From Robiginitomaculum sp. (lineage in GTDB: Bacteria > Pseudomonadota > Alphaproteobacteria > Caulobacterales > Maricaulaceae), in the NCBI GenBank assembly GCA_023301505.1, contig JALZUP010000105.1:1-45896 (forward strand): 45,896 bases of DNA. Direction: 5' to 3'. The position numbers were made by a program, and so were the translations under genes. The stretch's first letter is position 1. Every line of letters starts with the position of its first letter. Positions 37,873-45,878 of this stretch are shown in pieces. The notes beneath the pieces were generated by a model. That model saw only the letters and a program-made list of their open reading frames with translations, was not told where the DNA came from and searched no databases.

Positions 37873-38367
37873 ATGGGAAAAGGTTCAAGATCAAGATCAG
37901 GACAAAGAGATTTAAGTGGCTTAACGCCACCTAATCACGATTACGGGATTGATTTGTGCGCACCAGTAGGCGGCGGTGACGTAGTAGTGGATAGAGCAAC
38001 ATTGCTGAAACTTGTTCAAGACAATTATTTAACGCCTTATGGTTGTCTTCCTGGTACAGGAAATAAATGGGATTTAGTAACTGCGGCAGTAGAAACTACC
38101 TCCAAGGGCGATGATTCTGTAAAGTGTGATGTTTTAGGCGTCGATCACACTGTACAAGGCTGGCATAATGCAGTTATTACGGAGCACACAAATGAGTCAG
38201 GTGTTGGGCCAGGTGGAGAGAAGACATTTGGCGTAGAGATCAAAGACCAAAATTGTGATGGTAAAGCGGATATCGCTCTAGCAGCAGATTTTCAAATTGT
38301 CATCCAAGAGGGTGGAGCTGTTACTGTGGAGTTATGCGTGTCTTGTTTCTTAGATGCTAAAGGGTAA
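37873..38367 (+). CDS. Candidate structural protein
   Basis: A 164-aa beta-rich soluble protein, basic N-terminus (MGKGSRSRSGQRD), several Cys, C-terminal ADFQIVIQEGGAVTVELCVS. It has its own putative promoter and is followed at once by a terminator, so it is a monocistronic, probably abundant product. The related C-terminal module in the 332-aa protein suggests the two share a fold or assemble together. Confidence 0.66.
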   Translation: MGKGSRSRSGQRDLSGLTPPNHDYGIDLCAPVGGGDVVVDRATLLKLVQDNYLTPYGCLPGTGNKWDLVTAAVETTSKGDDSVKCDVLGVDHTVQGWHNAVITEHTNESGVGPGGEKTFGVEIKDQNCDGKADIALAADFQIVIQEGGAVTVELCVSCFLDAKG

Positions 38368-38403
38368 ATAGTACAAGTAGTAAGTAATCAAAAAAAGCAA
38401 ACA

Positions 38404-38448
38404 AAAAAAAAGGTGTGGCAGTTAAAACAACCGCTAGACCTTTTTTTA
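38404..38448 (+). terminator. Rho-independent terminator
   Basis: AAAAAAAGGTGTGGCAGTT / AACCGCTAGACCTTTTTTT form a stem with three mismatches and T7. Confidence 0.75.
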
Positions 38449-38458
38449 TAATTAAAAA

Positions 38459-41400
38459 ATGAAGCAGGTAATTTTATATTTCTTTTTACTTCTTACAAGT
38501 TTTTCGGCTTTTTCTCAAGAAGGGGACCTAGCTAGAGCTTGTGTTGTCGAGAGCAACGATTTCGTTGCTCTTAATGAGTCAATTCAAGTAGAATTTGTAA
38601 GAGGCGTGGCATGTTGTTATACGGATAGTATTATGCCTAATGGAAAGTTGTATAAATTGCCTGAGTGTCCCGATTTTGTTTGGGGGGAGTGCCAAAAAGA
38701 ATCCAACTGCTACGTATCTAAAAATGCTTATTGGCTGATAGATAATACAGGCACTAGCTTTGCAGAAAATACAATCTACGAAATTAAATGGGATGACGGA
38801 ACGGTATCGGTTACCTCCCAATTACCAACAACATCTTGGACGAATCAATTATTGTATTGGGCCGCTGTCACTTTTAATGATGGAACAGATTTATGCTTAG
38901 AGCAACCATCTTGTGATGATTTCGGACCGAATGGTTGTGGTGGTTTACCTGCTCCTCCGACAGAGGTTTTAAATAGTGGTCAAGACCTAAAACCAATTTT
39001 CGCAAGATATTTAAATCAGACTTGTTGCTACACAGAGAGAATACCAAAAGAAGTAACAATTGTAGGAGGAGACAATCCTGCTAGAATTGGTAGAAAACTA
39101 CCGCTAGTCGTTTTTTATGGCGCAGAACAAAAATATAATGTCTGTGAATCTTGTGGGGAGGAACCTATTTTCTATGCATGGGGTACTGAGAATATTATTG
39201 CAGAAAAAGATTTGCCTATCTGTACAGAACCTTGTGGTTTTCAATTTCCAGCATTAACGAAACCAACTTGTACTTTTTTCTTAGTGGATGGATGTGATCA
39301 AAATGCCACCCCCGTAAAAGCCGTTAAAATACAATTTGTTGACTGTGGCGACGGGAAGGTTATTAATGCGATCTATGAAATAGATGCTACTGGTGCATTG
39401 ATTGATTACCAACCGATAGAAGTAGACGGAGAGGTAGATATTGATGATTGTAATGGAGGTATTATAGTGTCTCCTGTTCCTGTTGTAGATTGCTACGATT
39501 ACTCGCAATTAGAGCGAGAAATTTGCATTATAAGTGATGGAATAGAATGCGCTGCCTATCAAACAATTAATTACTGTGATAATATCGCAACCGATACAAC
39601 AGTCAGTACAATAGAAGGAGTCACAACAGAATACACTCAAATTGACTGCAACAAATGCTACCAAATAGCTGGTTGTCTAGATTTTCGTTTAGCAGTCGCT
39701 TCTATAGTTACATTAGGCGATGGAACGACTATACCTGTAAGTGGATCAGGCAAGCAACAAGATGTGATAGATGCAGTTGTTGCTCAGTGCGGTGGTACTG
39801 GCTACTACGCATTAGGCTTGAATCAAGGAGGACAGTCATACACCTGCGATAATGTAAATTTGGGGGAATTTGTGTTCACTGGATTATCCTGCGACTTAGA
39901 GAGTTTCACGACCCAATTCGGAATATATAATTTTACGGACTATGGTAATTGTGGTTACCCAATCACTATAGCTCAAGAAAATTGTACAAAATCAGAAAGA
40001 GCATTTTGTGCGCTAATAGATGGTGTAAATAAAACGATCTACCGAATAGTTGAAACCTGTAATACTACAGAAAATATCACCTACGAAGATGCATTAGGTA
40101 ATCCAGTCAAAGGCACTGAATTTAAAGAATGTAATTGTGCAGATTATTTAGTACAAGATCTATTCGAATTGCAAGAAGTAACAGGTGATTTGATTGTTCG
40201 TAATTGGGATATATCGACTATTATTCCAAATGATTTTCCTAACGAGGCAGCAGCTAGTCAAATACTCGATAATTTTGACTTTACGCAAACACCTACATCA
40301 GGGCCAGTTTCCTCCGCCGATTTAACGCTAAATGACACAAATAATTCAGGGCAAGTACAAGATGTAGAAGTAAAGAAAGGGTACATAATAGTAGATGCTC
40401 CAATTTCTCTAAGATTCTACGCCAATTCAGAAGGCGTATTAAGAGTCAGACTAGGGGATTGTTGTAGCGAATTAATCGAGCTATACACCTATGCAAAATC
40501 AGTCGGGCTAGAAAGTACGCCTACTATTGATTTGCAAAAGGGGATACATCGTATAGAGTTGATTAATTTAGACTATGGTGCATCTAATTCTAAGTGGACA
40601 ACACAATATAGCTATGATAATATCAACTACACAAACGACAATACACCTCCTGGTATTCGGTATTCTTCCACCAAGCCAAACGAAATTTGTAAGAAGGTGC
40701 AAAAATGTACTACTACAGGAGCCTTTACAGATTTCTTAACAAACAACCCTGTTGATATAGCTAATTGCTACACCAAAAGCTTGCTATGTACGCCTGCACC
40801 AGTAGTCGCTCAAAATGAAGGCTGTGTACAAATATGTGCCGATCCTTGTGATGGTGTGGACCTGAAGTCAACTAAGACTCAAAGTGAATATGATTGTAGA
40901 GTCTCAAATATAGAATATGACAGTACTTTTAATTGGATGTGCATAGATGGTGTCAAATTACCAAAAGACACTATAGTAGTAGAAAACACAATAAGCGAAG
41001 GGTGTCAAGACATTCCCGATATGAAATTGTCGGCAGACTTGGACGATGGAGACCTACAAATAGTAGGGTGGAATGGACCTCAGAATCAACCAAACTGCCC
41101 ACTATATGGCAGTTTTACTTTTTGTTTCAAAGCAGACTTATCCGCACCGAATACTTTGACTATGGTATCGCTTTCAAAAGACCCGAATGAGACTACTTGG
41201 GTTAGCGAATTTGTTTGGTATTTACAAAACCGAACAGCTCCTAGAGCGGCCTACTATGAAATAACAGGTGGCTATGTTGATGGTTGGGAAAATCTAACAG
41301 CTAACTCTGTTGTTGAAATATGTATGGATAGAGATATAGTCGCAGCTACAATGACTTACACTAGAGACGGGGTAGTTGATTTTGTTTCTAATCTAACAAC

Positions 41401-41977
41401 AGCGGGGGAGTTAGGTCCCTTGTATTTCGACAATTCTTTCTATGCCGCCAATTCTGGTTTTTGGGTAGATAACGGTGCGGCACATGTAATATATGACATA
41501 GTATACTGCGAAAAAGAAAGCGCTTCTAAAGTAATTAACTCGTCAAGGATGTTAAATATTTCAGTCGATAATATTCCAGTTGATGATATAGCTAATTCGC
41601 CTTGGTTTTGGCAGTATGCGGCAACAGGAATAATTGAAGAAGAATTGAAAGAAGAAATGTCTTTCTTTAATTTATCCCAAAAAGACTTAGATAATTTGAT
41701 TGTCAGTATAACAGCAGATGCAAGTATAGGGGAAACCAGTGAAGAACTGTCTGAAAAGATATTCTTTCATCTAAAGCGCCCATACGCAGTAAGCACTATC
41801 TACAGAGAATTCAAGTTAAAGCAACTAAGAACTTTCTCGATAGATCGTAACATCATCACAGAAGATCAAAAAATAAGGAAAACAGATCTAATCATTAGAA
41901 TGTTAGCCTGGGCACAAAAAAACCGAATCATCACAAAGGCGCAATACGAGGAAGAGGTCCTAAGGGTGGCTCAGTAA
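38459..41977 (+). CDS. Large secreted Cys-rich repeat protein (adhesin or spike candidate)
   Basis: A 1172-aa protein. Signal peptide 1-20 (VILYFFLLLTSFSAFSQ|E). More than 60 Cys, many in pairs (CCYTD, CCYTER, CCSELIEL). A module with pattern 'C.i.DG......C.........T..G.....T....C' recurs around residues 350-400 and 500-550, with a reduced copy near 760. A beta-rich segment with a jelly-roll-like feel (SLRFYANSEGVLRVRLGDC) lies at about 620-720. The last about 110 residues are helical and charged (LKQLRTFSIDRNIITEDQKI), unlike the rest. There is no obvious membrane anchor or T9SS C-terminal domain. Receptor binding or surface adhesion is likeliest. Confidence 0.7.
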   Translation: MKQVILYFFLLLTSFSAFSQEGDLARACVVESNDFVALNESIQVEFVRGVACCYTDSIMPNGKLYKLPECPDFVWGECQKESNCYVSKNAYWLIDNTGTSFAENTIYEIKWDDGTVSVTSQLPTTSWTNQLLYWAAVTFNDGTDLCLEQPSCDDFGPNGCGGLPAPPTEVLNSGQDLKPIFARYLNQTCCYTERIPKEVTIVGGDNPARIGRKLPLVVFYGAEQKYNVCESCGEEPIFYAWGTENIIAEKDLPICTEPCGFQFPALTKPTCTFFLVDGCDQNATPVKAVKIQFVDCGDGKVINAIYEIDATGALIDYQPIEVDGEVDIDDCNGGIIVSPVPVVDCYDYSQLEREICIISDGIECAAYQTINYCDNIATDTTVSTIEGVTTEYTQIDCNKCYQIAGCLDFRLAVASIVTLGDGTTIPVSGSGKQQDVIDAVVAQCGGTGYYALGLNQGGQSYTCDNVNLGEFVFTGLSCDLESFTTQFGIYNFTDYGNCGYPITIAQENCTKSERAFCALIDGVNKTIYRIVETCNTTENITYEDALGNPVKGTEFKECNCADYLVQDLFELQEVTGDLIVRNWDISTIIPNDFPNEAAASQILDNFDFTQTPTSGPVSSADLTLNDTNNSGQVQDVEVKKGYIIVDAPISLRFYANSEGVLRVRLGDCCSELIELYTYAKSVGLESTPTIDLQKGIHRIELINLDYGASNSKWTTQYSYDNINYTNDNTPPGIRYSSTKPNEICKKVQKCTTTGAFTDFLTNNPVDIANCYTKSLLCTPAPVVAQNEGCVQICADPCDGVDLKSTKTQSEYDCRVSNIEYDSTFNWMCIDGVKLPKDTIVVENTISEGCQDIPDMKLSADLDDGDLQIVGWNGPQNQPNCPLYGSFTFCFKADLSAPNTLTMVSLSKDPNETTWVSEFVWYLQNRTAPRAAYYEITGGYVDGWENLTANSVVEICMDRDIVAATMTYTRDGVVDFVSNLTTAGELGPLYFDNSFYAANSGFWVDNGAAHVIYDIVYCEKESASKVINSSRMLNISVDNIPVDDIANSPWFWQYAATGIIEEELKEEMSFFNLSQKDLDNLIVSITADASIGETSEELSEKIFFHLKRPYAVSTIYREFKLKQLRTFSIDRNIITEDQKIRKTDLIIRMLAWAQKNRIITKAQYEEEVLRVAQ

Positions 41978-42115
41978 ATCATACATCATACATTATACAT
42001 CATATATCCAACACGCAAGCTAAACAGATATATGATTTAAGATGTATGATTTCGACAACAACAAGAACAGTCCCAAAGGGACGACACCCTGTAGCCCATG
42101 ACGCAGTCATGGGAC
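41978..42115. repeat. R3-R4 composite
   Basis: R3 41978-42053 (AAATCATACATCATACATTA...GATGTATGATTTC) and R4 42064-42115 (AGAACAGTCCCAAAGGGACG...CATGACGCAGTCATGGGA). It ends 14 bp before ATG 42130. Confidence 0.85.
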
Positions 42116-42129
42116 TTAGAAAAGCAACC

Positions 42130-42321
42130 ATGAAAAATATCCTAAACCTACTACCCGAAATTATCCAAGTAATCGGAAAGCTAATTGCTCCGAAAAACTT
42201 AGACGATAAAATAAAGTGGGCAGAATGGAAGCTAAAAAGTAAGTTTGAAAAGAAGCGACTACGAGTAAAATGGCGACAAGAACGCAGAGCATTGAAAAAA
42301 GAATACAGAAAAAAAAAGTAA
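42130..42321 (+). CDS. Small, highly basic protein
   Basis: 63 aa from ATG 42130 (MKNILNLLPEI); the ORF-track start lies in the repeats. An amphipathic helix is followed by a Lys/Arg-rich helix (FEKKRLRVKWRQERRALKKE). It could be DNA-condensing or membrane-active. It lies 8 bp before the TM-coiled-coil gene. Confidence 0.62.
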   Translation: MKNILNLLPEIIQVIGKLIAPKNLDDKIKWAEWKLKSKFEKKRLRVKWRQERRALKKEYRKKK

Positions 42322-42329
42322 CAGCATAA

Positions 42330-42662
42330 ATGGAAAACTTAGAATCTTGGCAAATATTCGTATGGACTATAGGAGCTGGTCTAATCGGGTTTTTCTTGAA
42401 ATTTATTTTTGACTCCTTCAATAACAACTTGAAGGACAAAAGTAACGACATAGAAGAAATCAAAAAGACCATACAAGGAGAATCCGAGAAAATACTACAA
42501 AAGGTAAATGACATATTCGTAAAATTAGGCGTCATGGAAGTACATCAAAAAAACCAAGCCGCCGACATAAAAAAAAACGAACGCTCTATTACAAGCTTGC
42601 AAGAAAAATCAAACGAACACGACAAGCGCCTAGCGAGGCTAGAGGATTTATCTAAAGAATAG
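42330..42662 (+). CDS. TM plus coiled-coil protein (spanin/holin-accessory-like)
   Basis: A 110-aa protein. TM about 8-26 (IFVWTIGAGLIGFFLKFIF) then an 80-residue coiled coil (DIEEIKKTIQGESEKILQKV, then SLQEKSNEHDKRLARLEDL). This layout is shared by phage lysis accessory proteins (i-spanins, DUF-type 'hemolysin XhlA-like') and by virion tethers. No lysozyme is adjacent, so lysis is only one option. Confidence 0.66.
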   Translation: MENLESWQIFVWTIGAGLIGFFLKFIFDSFNNNLKDKSNDIEEIKKTIQGESEKILQKVNDIFVKLGVMEVHQKNQAADIKKNERSITSLQEKSNEHDKRLARLEDLSKE

Positions 42663-42664
42663 CC

Positions 42665-42694
42665 GTCATCGGACGGCGATAGCCATCCGATGAA
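42665..42694. repeat. R2 hairpin repeat
   Basis: GTCATCGGACGGCGATAGCC + ATCCGATGAA, 2 bp after the stop of the coiled-coil gene. Confidence 0.88.
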
Positions 42695-42722
42695 TAAGCA
42701 AGGAGAAACAGAGGATAAACAA

Positions 42723-42879
42723 CTCCCAACCCCCCAAGGGGAAGATCAGATCAAAAGGTATTCGTTAAAGGATAAATACCAGATCAAAAAGATTGACACA
42801 GAAAAAGCAGAAACCGAATCAATGGAAAAGCAGCGACTTAAAAGAAAGCACTGCACGCTCCCCCTTGGGGGTTGGGGGT
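42723..42879. mobile_element. R1 element
   Basis: Left end slightly degenerate (ACTCCCAACCCCCCAAGGGG), right end intact; internal AGATCAGATCAAAAGGTATT, AAAGCACTGCACGCTCCCCC. 157 bp. The ORF at 42690-42881 is a by-product of this repeat. Confidence 0.75.
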
Positions 42880-42939
42880 AAGAAACAAAAGCAAAAGCTC
42901 CCCTCAAAAGGATCAGCACCATCAAAATAAAAATAATAA

Positions 42940-44130
42940 ATGCACAAAATACTATACAAGGCAACCATATTACTAGTAGCCATCATCTTCACCCTAATAA
43001 TAGGAACAGCCATCAAAGCCTGTAACTACGAAGCGCCAGCGCCCCAGTTGCCAATAGCAGAAAACGTACAAAAATACGAACGATGCGGTACCCAAGCATA
43101 CTGCGAAGAACTACTAAAAGACCCCGAATACAAAAAAGAATTCGAGCGAAGAAGTAAATACCTAGACGGCATCCAAGGCAGAATAGCACAGCGCACAGAA
43201 AATGTTCTAAAAATACCAGTAGCTATACATTTTCAAGGCGTCGCAGACAGTGTCTCCAGAGAATGTCTAGAAGCAGTATCTCAAGAACAAATACAAAAAC
43301 TAAACGACGACTTCCAAAGAAAAAACACCGATAGAAACCTATTCGAAATCAGAAAAGGAATGTATCCAGGCGTAGAAGCAGGCGCAGTAGAATTCGTCTT
43401 TCAAATAGCCAATCAAAACCACCCAAAAGAATTTGGCCTACAAGACGACGACCTAGCAGTAACAATAAATAAAGTAACCGGTGACCGAGAATTTAGATTC
43501 GCAGGCTACCTAAATATTTTTGTATTCGACATAGAAAACAACATATTGGGCTATAGCCCACTAGGCGGCGCCACGAATGGCGATGGCGTTGTCATCGCCC
43601 CGTTCGCATTCGGCACAGCAACAGCTTGTGGAAAGTTCGGCGGCGTCGCTGATTTTGAAGAAGGCAGAACCTTAACGCACGAGTTAGGACATTACCTATC
43701 GCTCAATCACATTTGGGCCGTACAAAATAATTGTGCCACAGATGACGGCATACCAGATACCCCTGAGTCAGATAGTCCAAATTTCGGTTGTCCAGCCGTA
43801 AACGTAATAAAATGCGGCAGTCAAGACCTATTCTTGAACTATATGGACTATACGAACGACAACTGCATGGTCATGTTCACAAAAGGACAATCAGACAGAA
43901 TGAGTAACTGGATAAGTCTCTTCGGGCAACGACTAACAAACAACGCAGAAATAGTTATTTCAAATCCGGAAGAAGAAGACCCAGTTGCAGAAGTACCGAT
44001 ACAGCCAATAGATCCACCTGAAGAGGAAGAGGAAGAGGAAGAGGAAGAGGAAGAGGAAGAGGAAGAGGAAGAGCCGAACGATGGAAAAAGCTGGTGGACT
44101 GCATTTTGGGATTGGGTACTAGGCAGGTAG
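42940..44130 (+). CDS. Secreted/anchored M43-type (pappalysin-like) metalloprotease
   Basis: A 396-aa zinc protease. N-terminal hydrophobic segment about 8-27 (TILLVAIIFTLIIGTAIKAC) is either a signal anchor or lipoprotein-like signal. The metzincin motif H247-E-L-G-H251-x5-H257 (HELGHYLSLNH) and the Met-turn FLNYMDYTNDNC identify the M43/cytophagalysin family common in Bacteroidota. Near the C-terminus an 18-residue Glu run, encoded by nine GAAGAG hexamers, precedes a Trp-rich amphipathic end (SWWTAFWDWVLG). In this context it could mature surface proteins or attack a host or prey envelope. Confidence 0.88.
   Translation: MHKILYKATILLVAIIFTLIIGTAIKACNYEAPAPQLPIAENVQKYERCGTQAYCEELLKDPEYKKEFERRSKYLDGIQGRIAQRTENVLKIPVAIHFQGVADSVSRECLEAVSQEQIQKLNDDFQRKNTDRNLFEIRKGMYPGVEAGAVEFVFQIANQNHPKEFGLQDDDLAVTINKVTGDREFRFAGYLNIFVFDIENNILGYSPLGGATNGDGVVIAPFAFGTATACGKFGGVADFEEGRTLTHELGHYLSLNHIWAVQNNCATDDGIPDTPESDSPNFGCPAVNVIKCGSQDLFLNYMDYTNDNCMVMFTKGQSDRMSNWISLFGQRLTNNAEIVISNPEEEDPVAEVPIQPIDPPEEEEEEEEEEEEEEEEEEPNDGKSWWTAFWDWVLGR
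44020..44073. repeat. GAAGAG hexamer repeat (9 copies)
   Basis: Perfect in-frame hexamer array giving Glu18. Copy-number change would vary linker length without a frameshift. Confidence 0.92.
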
Positions 44131-44131
44131 C

Positions 44132-44161
44132 TTCATCGGACGGCGCTAGCCATCCGATGAA
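44132..44161. repeat. R2 hairpin repeat
   Basis: TTCATCGGACGGCGCTAGCC + ATCCGATGAA, 2 bp after the protease stop; likely its terminator. Confidence 0.9.
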
Positions 44162-44200
44162 TAGGAAAGGATACTATAATCATAATTAAAAAAAAATAAA

Positions 44201-44596
44201 ATGCTAGGATTGCCACACATAATATCAGGATTAGTTGGATTGGCTTTAGGAACTTTGTTAGACGAAGAAATAAATGAAAATACAGATAATGAAACCGACC
44301 CAGATAATGATAGATATTATGTTTTTTTTGAAGGAGAAGATAATGATGGTAGCAGCAGAAAAATTTCTGTTAATTTTCCTGAATACAGGAAAGCAGTAGA
44401 TTTTTACAACTCAATTAATAAGTTGAAAGAATTTAGTTTAGAAAAAATTAAAGATAACGAATATTTTGAGGAAGGAACGATGTATAAGGATAGAGATATA
44501 GAATTTTATTTAGAGGAAGGTGAAAAATACAAATCAACAGAAGTTTCAATAGGATATGGAGACCAAACATTTGAAAGATTGGTGTTTGATGTATGA
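44201..44596 (+). CDS. Hypothetical acidic protein
   Basis: A 131-aa protein. A short Gly/Leu-rich hydrophobic start (LPHIISGLVGLALGTLL, about 4-20) may be membrane-associated; the rest is acidic alpha/beta (RYYVFFEGEDNDG, YGDQTFERLVFD). No family recognised. It could be an inhibitor or partner of the neighbouring protease, by position only. Confidence 0.62.
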   Translation: MLGLPHIISGLVGLALGTLLDEEINENTDNETDPDNDRYYVFFEGEDNDGSSRKISVNFPEYRKAVDFYNSINKLKEFSLEKIKDNEYFEEGTMYKDRDIEFYLEEGEKYKSTEVSIGYGDQTFERLVFDV

Positions 44597-44616
44597 TTTT
44601 CCGAACAGGAAAAACA

Positions 44617-44771
44617 ACCCCCAACCCCCACGGGGGAGATCAGATCAAAAAGGTATTATCACAGGATAAACGCCAGATCAAAAAAAATTGATAAAGGACA
44701 AAGATCAGATCAAAAAGAAAAGCAGCAACTTAAAAGAAAGCACTGCAAGCTCCCCCTTGGGGGTTGGGGGT
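44617..44771. mobile_element. R1 element
   Basis: Ends ACCCCCAACCCCCACGGGGG... and ...CTCCCCCTTGGGGGTTGGGG; 155 bp. Confidence 0.78.
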
Positions 44772-44823
44772 AAGAAACAAAAACAAAAGCCAAGATCAAA
44801 AGGATCAGCACCATCTAAAAAAA

Positions 44824-44924
44824 AATCAGAAATCATAAATCAGAATTCATACATCATATATCCACATGATTTAAACCACGCAGATATATGATTGATGATG
44901 TAAGATGTATGATCTATGATTTTG
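44824..44924. repeat. R3 hairpin repeat (no R4 attached)
   Basis: AATCAGAAATCATAAATCAG...CAGATATATGATTGATGATG...ATGATCTATGATTTTG. Confidence 0.75.
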
Positions 44925-44938
44925 TCACAGGACAAACA

Positions 44939-45095
44939 ACCCCCCAACCCCCAAGAGGGAGATCAGATCAAAAAGGAATTATCACAGGATAAACGCCAGA
45001 TCAAAAAAAGATTGATAAAGGACAAAGATCAGATCAAACAAAAAGCAGCGACTTAAAAGAAAGCACTGCACGCTCCCCCCTTGGGGGTTGGGGGT
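44939..45095. mobile_element. R1 element
   Basis: Ends AACCCCCCAACCCCCAAGAG... and ...CTCCCCCCTTGGGGGTTGGG; 157 bp. Its interior is close to the 44617 and 45725 copies (CACAGGATAAACGCCAGATC). Confidence 0.78.
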
Positions 45096-45289
45096 AAGAA
45101 ACAAAAGCAAAAGCCAAGATCAAAAGGATCCGCAACATCAAAAAAAAGCCACTCAAAAAGAGCAGCTTTGAAAAATTCCTATAAAACGGAGAAAACTTAA
45201 TCGAAACACTAATGATTAAGTAATACAGCAAATATATACATAAATATTCCATAAATCGTAAAAACAAAGCAATTAAATATAGAATTATT

Positions 45290-45697
45290 ATGAAATATAA
45301 GATTTTATCAATTTTTACCCTACTAATACTAGCAGTTACGCTAGCCAGCGCCCAAACAAAAATAGGCCAACTAGCACCCTGCCTAGACGCAGCAGGCGCC
45401 CCATTAGCAGGCTGTCAAATCATATCGGGGACTGACGGGAAATACAAGCAAGTAGTATTCGCTGCTTGTTTATGTGTAGATGGAAACGTGATCAAAAAAT
45501 ACGTCAACGCAAAAAACTACGCAGACACCTGCCACACGGAAATACTACCAGGCTTATGCAACGAGGAGCAAGTAGTCGTTAATCCGATTACGGAATCGAG
45601 TAGTTTCGGATTGTGCAGCAGCACGATTACGGAAACGAGCAGCTTCGGGCTATGCAGCAGCACGATTACCGAAACGAGTAGCTTCGGGTCCTGCTAA
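45290..45697 (+). CDS. Small secreted Cys-rich repeat protein
   Basis: A 135-aa protein. Signal peptide 1-21 (ILSIFTLLILAVTLASA|Q). The mature domain carries Cys pairs (ACLCVD) and ends in three copies of a 13-residue unit ITETSSFGLCSST (last copy shortened to ITETSSFGSC). It resembles in style the N-terminus of the 1172-aa protein and may be exported with it. The window ends soon after. Confidence 0.75.
   Translation: MKYKILSIFTLLILAVTLASAQTKIGQLAPCLDAAGAPLAGCQIISGTDGKYKQVVFAACLCVDGNVIKKYVNAKNYADTCHTEILPGLCNEEQVVVNPITESSSFGLCSSTITETSSFGLCSSTITETSSFGSC
45587..45697. repeat. 39-bp coding tandem repeat
   Basis: CGATTACGGAAWCGAGYAG units, 39 bp each, nearly three copies in frame; gain or loss keeps the frame. 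Confidence 0.85.
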
Positions 45698-45724
45698 ATA
45701 TATGATCTTGTCACAGGACAAACA

Positions 45725-45878
45725 ACCCCCAACCCCCAAGGGGGAGATCAGATCAAAAAGGTATTATCACAGGATAAACGCCAGATCAAAAAGTATTATC
45801 ACAGGATAAACACCAGATCAAGCAAAACGCAGCCACTTAAAAGAAAGCACTGCAAGCTCCCCCGTGGGGGTTGGGGGT
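45725..45878. mobile_element. R1 element at window end
   Basis: Ends ACCCCCAACCCCCAAGGGGG... and ...CTCCCCCGTGGGGGTTGGGG; 154 bp, followed by AAGAAACAAAAGCAAAAG as after other copies. The window stops inside the conserved flank. Confidence 0.78.

Larger units (their letters stand above)
44597..45289. other. Repeat-filled intergenic region
   Basis: No gene. Two R1 elements flank an R3 hairpin; an AT-rich stretch (45170-45285) then leads to the last gene and presumably holds its promoter. ORFs called inside it derive from the R1 sequence. Confidence 0.8.

Noticed and set aside
42690-42881. ORF 63 aa (and its relatives at 44688-44891 and 45034-45267)
   Set aside because: Generated by R1 elements; ends encode LPLGGWG-like sequence from the inverted end in every copy.
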